A stretch of DNA of 8,522 bases from NCBI GenBank assembly GCA_024275775.1, contig JAJRYM010000128.1, positions 1 to 8,522 of the forward strand. The letters run 5' to 3'. Source of the DNA: Nitrospirota bacterium. Lineage in GTDB: Bacteria; Nitrospinota_A; UBA7883; JACRGQ01. The first letter of the stretch is position 1. The number at the start of each line of letters is the position of its first letter. Below the pieces are notes generated by a model. It did not search any database and was not told where the DNA came from. It was given only the letters and a program-made list of their open reading frames with translations. Made by a program: the position numbers and the translations under genes. Shown here piece after piece: positions 6,693 through 8,522 of this stretch.

Positions 6693-7193
6693 ATGAGGAG
6701 TAATGTCACAAAGAGACGCGAAGCTGTGTGGCTACCTGTTTTAATTTCATTGGCGGTTCTGCTTTCTTTTGGTCAGGCGTTCGCCGCAAGCTTCACCGAT
6801 AACGGCGACGGTACTGTAACGGATAATACGACTAAAATAATGTGGCAGAAGTGCAGTAAAGGGCAGGCGAACAACGCCACCTGCAGTGGTACGGCGAGAG
6901 CCACCGCATGGGAGGCGGCGATAACCTACTGCAAGTCGCTTTCATTGGCCGATCATACCGACTGGCGTCTGCCGGAGATAAAGGAATTGGAGTCGTTGGT
7001 GGGCGGTACAGCCTACAATCCCTCGATAGACAGCGCCTTCTTTCCTGCTACCGTTTCGTCGAGCTACTGGTCGGCTTCTCTCCGCGCGAACAGCACTTCC
7101 TACGCTTGGTACCTGGATTTCTCCTATGGCAACGTCAGTCACTACGACAAGTCGAGCAGTAGCTATGTCAGGTGCGTTCGCGGGGGAGAGTGA
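6693..7193 (+). CDS. Exported Lcl C-terminal (DUF1566) domain protein
   Basis: A 166-residue protein with a Sec signal peptide: basic n-region (KRRE), hydrophobic core about 12-27, and AFA followed by A as the likely cleavage near residue 31. The mature part is a single Lcl/DUF1566 domain. It opens with FTDNGDGTVTDNTTKIMWQKC (34-54), continues through a WEAAITYCKSLSLADHTDWRLPEIKELESLV stretch (73-103) and NPSIDSAFFPAT (109-120), and ends SYVRCVRGGE. Four cysteines (C54, C64, C80, C161) could form disulfides outside the cytoplasm. DUF1566 domains have a C-type-lectin-like fold, are often lineage-expanded and mostly lack a defined function; binding or surface roles are only inferred. The gene lies wholly inside the repeat-bounded insert, with its own ribosome binding site and terminator. 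It may be transcribed from the duplicated argA promoter upstream. Confidence 0.92.
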   Translation: MRSNVTKRREAVWLPVLISLAVLLSFGQAFAASFTDNGDGTVTDNTTKIMWQKCSKGQANNATCSGTARATAWEAAITYCKSLSLADHTDWRLPEIKELESLVGGTAYNPSIDSAFFPATVSSSYWSASLRANSTSYAWYLDFSYGNVSHYDKSSSSYVRCVRGGE

Positions 7194-7212
7194 GCCGGTT
7201 ATTCGGCTTTTT
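7192..7212 (+). terminator. Rho-independent terminator of the Lcl gene
   Basis: AGCCG (7193-7197) pairs with CGGCT (7204-7208) around the loop GTTATT, with a possible extra G-T pair at 7192/7209, followed by a run of T (7208-7212). The stem begins on the last base of the Lcl stop codon. A further T7 run follows at 7223-7229. Transcription of the inserted gene is thus likely closed off before argA. Confidence 0.78.
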
Positions 7213-7337
7213 GGTCGTTTGATTTTTTTGGCGCCCGGCGGCGCGCAAACCAAGTAAAGCATTCGGGAATATGACGATATGATTATAAGAGGCCGATTTT
7301 AGCTCCCAAGCTGTTACATATTTCCTAGGTCAATATA
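7213..7337. other. Right-hand noncoding part of the insert
   Basis: This 125-bp stretch between the Lcl terminator and repeat copy B has no supported gene. It contains a GC hairpin, GCGCC (7231-7235) with GGCGC (7240-7244), that follows rather than precedes a T tract and so is not a + strand terminator. The rest is AT-rich. No integrase site, transposon inverted repeat or promoter could be assigned with confidence. Confidence 0.5.
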
Positions 7338-7454
7338 AGGCTTTTCCCATTTTCGGTTGCGAAAGAATATACTTTGCGTAATGATGCGAAGATGATTAGA
7401 ACCGCTAAAATATCGGACGCGCGGAAGATACAGTCGCTCATAAAAGTCTGGGCG
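7338..7454 (+). repeat. Direct repeat copy B (argA-proximal): intact argA upstream region and 5' end
   Basis: This is the second copy of the 117-bp repeat, matching 6419-6535. Here it runs uninterrupted into the complete argA frame, so this copy is functional. The left edge is sharp at AGGC (7338-7341), although weak similarity to copy A can be drawn a further 17 bases upstream (TTTCC, GGT, AAT blocks). Confidence 0.97.
7362..7375. promoter_or_regulatory. Candidate argA promoter/operator, copy B
   Basis: Same AAAGAATATACTTT dyad as in copy A. TATACT (7368-7373) is a good -10 candidate, with TTCCCA (7344-7349) 18 nt upstream as a partial -35 match, better than in copy A because of the C at 7348. 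Transcription would begin around 7380, leaving only about a dozen leader bases before the ATG at 7392. Confidence 0.4.
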
Positions 7455-7853
7455 GACGAAGGTAAAATGCTCCACCGCCCGCTCAACGACATATACGAAC
7501 AGATACGCGATTTTCTTGTATTCGAGGAGGACGGTGAATTAATCGGCGCGGTGGCGCTTCACGTCGTCTGGGAAGAACTTGCGGAGATACGCTCGCTGGT
7601 TGTCGATAAACGGCGCGAAAGGCGCGGCATCGGCGCGTCCCTTCTAAAACGGAGCCTGGAAGAAGCCCGGCGCATAGGCGTAAGCGAGGTTTTCGTACTT
7701 ACCTACGTGACGGATTTTTTTACCAGGCGCGGCTTCCATATTATCGACAAGCAGACGCTTCCGCACAAGATTTGGAACGACTGCGTTCGGTGCCACAAGT
7801 TCCCTGACTGCGATGAAACCGCCGTTGCTCTTACTCTCGAAAAAAATGATTAG
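7392..7853 (+). CDS. argA: Single-domain N-acetylglutamate synthase (ArgA-type GNAT)
   Basis: A 153-residue cytoplasmic GNAT acetyltransferase, predicted to transfer acetyl from acetyl-CoA to glutamate, the first step of arginine synthesis. The acetyl-CoA binding motif A is at about 75-85 (RERRGIGASLL, with the R-x-x-G-x-G/A pattern). It is followed by EVFVLTYVTDFFTRRGF and the subfamily tail TLPHKIWNDC with C131, C134 and C140 (CVRCHKFPDC). That tail is characteristic of the short ArgA group lacking the N-terminal amino-acid-kinase domain of E. coli ArgA. The ATG at 7392 gives a normal GNAT N-terminus; an in-frame TTG at 7374 would add six residues. No strong ribosome binding site is visible. 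Divergence from argD-argF-argG supports the arginine assignment. The 3' end overlaps nadC by 8 nt. A copy of its 5' end lies at 6473. Confidence 0.87.
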   Translation: MIRTAKISDARKIQSLIKVWADEGKMLHRPLNDIYEQIRDFLVFEEDGELIGAVALHVVWEELAEIRSLVVDKRRERRGIGASLLKRSLEEARRIGVSEVFVLTYVTDFFTRRGFHIIDKQTLPHKIWNDCVRCHKFPDCDETAVALTLEKND

Positions 7854-8522
7854 CAGGTCGATGCTGGCGAAAATCCGCCCCGATATCGAACGGGCGCTTG
7901 AGGAAGACTGCCCGCGCGCCGACATTACATCGGAGGCGTGCGTGCCGGCTGATTCCGTATCGCGCGCGGTTGTGAAAGCTAAGGAGGATATGTTCCTCGC
8001 GGGACTTCAGGTTTTCGGCGCGGTGATGAAAATCGTTGACGAAAAAACGAAGGTTACCTTTTCCGCGCGTGATGGCGACAGAGCGGGGAACGGCAGTGAG
8101 GTTATACATATCAGAGGCAAGAGCCGTGCAATATTAAAAGCCGAGCGGGTGGCGCTCAACTATCTTCAGCGCATGTGCGGAATAGCTACGCTCACCGCGC
8201 GGTTTACAGCCGAGGCGGAAGGCACCGGCGCGATGATTCTCGATACCCGCAAGACCACGCCCAATATGCGTTTTCTGGAAAAATATGCCGTAACCTGCGG
8301 GGGCGGAAAAAATCACCGGTTCTCTCTTTCGGACGCTCCGCTTATCAAGGAAAATCATGTCGCGTCGGCGGGCGGCATAGCGGAGGCGGTAAGGCGGGTA
8401 AAGAAAAAAAACCGAAAGCCGGTTCTGCTCGAAGTTAGAAACCGCGCCGAAGTTCTGGAAGGGCTTTCGGCGGGGGCGGAAATCCTCATGCTGGACAACA
8501 TGAAACCGGCGCAGGTGAAACG
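7846..8522 (+). CDS. nadC: Nicotinate-nucleotide pyrophosphorylase (quinolinate phosphoribosyltransferase), partial at 3' end
   Basis: The frame is open to the window end (225 codons seen). NadC converts quinolinate and PRPP to nicotinate mononucleotide, CO2 and PPi in de novo NAD synthesis. The N-terminal ALEEDCPRADITSEACVP, then KAERVALNYLQRMCGIAT (about residues 98-115), the signature DTRKTTPNMRFLEKYAV (132-148) followed by TCGGGKNHR (149-157), LIKENH (166-171) and LMLDNM (214-219) are all in the expected order and carry the known substrate-binding R, K, H and D residues. A Thr stands where many homologues have Arg just before CGGG. The ATG at 7846 overlaps the argA stop (ATGATTAG). An ATG at 7861, preceded by GCAGG, gives an equally plausible N-terminus, so the start is uncertain. 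It is probably co-transcribed with argA. Confidence 0.96.
   Translation, partial: MISRSMLAKIRPDIERALEEDCPRADITSEACVPADSVSRAVVKAKEDMFLAGLQVFGAVMKIVDEKTKVTFSARDGDRAGNGSEVIHIRGKSRAILKAERVALNYLQRMCGIATLTARFTAEAEGTGAMILDTRKTTPNMRFLEKYAVTCGGGKNHRFSLSDAPLIKENHVASAGGIAEAVRRVKKKNRKPVLLEVRNRAEVLEGLSAGAEILMLDNMKPAQVK

Noticed and set aside
7050..7190. The C-terminal third of the Lcl protein as a diversity-generating retroelement variable region.
   Set aside because: C-type-lectin-like folds are known DGR targets, but no reverse transcriptase, accessory gene or template repeat lies in the window, and the ending looks like ordinary DUF1566 members.
6419..7337. Insertion sequence or conventional transposon.
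   Set aside because: No transposase frame, no terminal inverted repeats at the insert edges and no short target duplication; the repeats are direct and 117 bp long.
8134..8358. Open frames on the minus strand and in another + frame over the nadC region.
   Set aside because: They are shadows of the nadC reading frame, which carries all the recognised motifs and runs off the window end.

Overview
The window reads as a housekeeping stretch of a moderately GC-rich, Gram-negative (diderm) bacterial chromosome. The outer membrane is implied by a LolC/LolE-type lipoprotein-releasing permease. A single-domain ArgA-type N-acetylglutamate synthase, a TIGR04282/DUF2064 glycosyltransferase and an exported Lcl/DUF1566 protein together suggest a deltaproteobacterial, Nitrospirota- or Nitrospinota-like lineage. 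That placement is an inference from family content, not a phylogeny.

Positions 1-1818 (+ strand) hold the 3' end of alaS, a DUF2064 nucleotidyl/glycosyltransferase-like gene and queC. They are tightly packed with 1-nt and 8-nt overlaps, so probably co-transcribed. queC converges on lolC with only 3 bp between the stop codons.

Positions 6398-1822 (- strand) form an apparent operon argD-argF-argG-lolC: a 19-nt overlap, a 3-nt gap and a 39-nt gap. The first three encode acetylornithine aminotransferase, ornithine carbamoyltransferase and argininosuccinate synthase, and the last the lipoprotein-export permease. Divergently, on the + strand, a short ArgA-type GNAT (7392-7853) overlaps nadC (7846 to the window end). 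The locus therefore looks like an arginine-biosynthesis divergon in which ArgA makes N-acetylglutamate and ArgD, ArgF and ArgG act later. argB, argC, argJ and argH are not in the window.

The striking feature lies between the divergent arginine genes. A direct repeat of about 117 bp (6419-6535 and 7338-7454; 113 of 117 positions identical by hand alignment, 919 bp apart) contains the argA upstream region and its first 20 or so codons. The copy next to argD is a dead-end 27-codon argA fragment. Between the copies sits an insert of about 800 bp. It carries a hairpin-rich block, a complete secreted Lcl/DUF1566 gene with a strong ribosome binding site, and a rho-independent terminator. It looks like a gene module that entered the argD/argA divergent promoter region while leaving a working argA 5' end next to argA. 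No transposase, integrase, reverse transcriptase, tRNA, rRNA or CRISPR array is visible.
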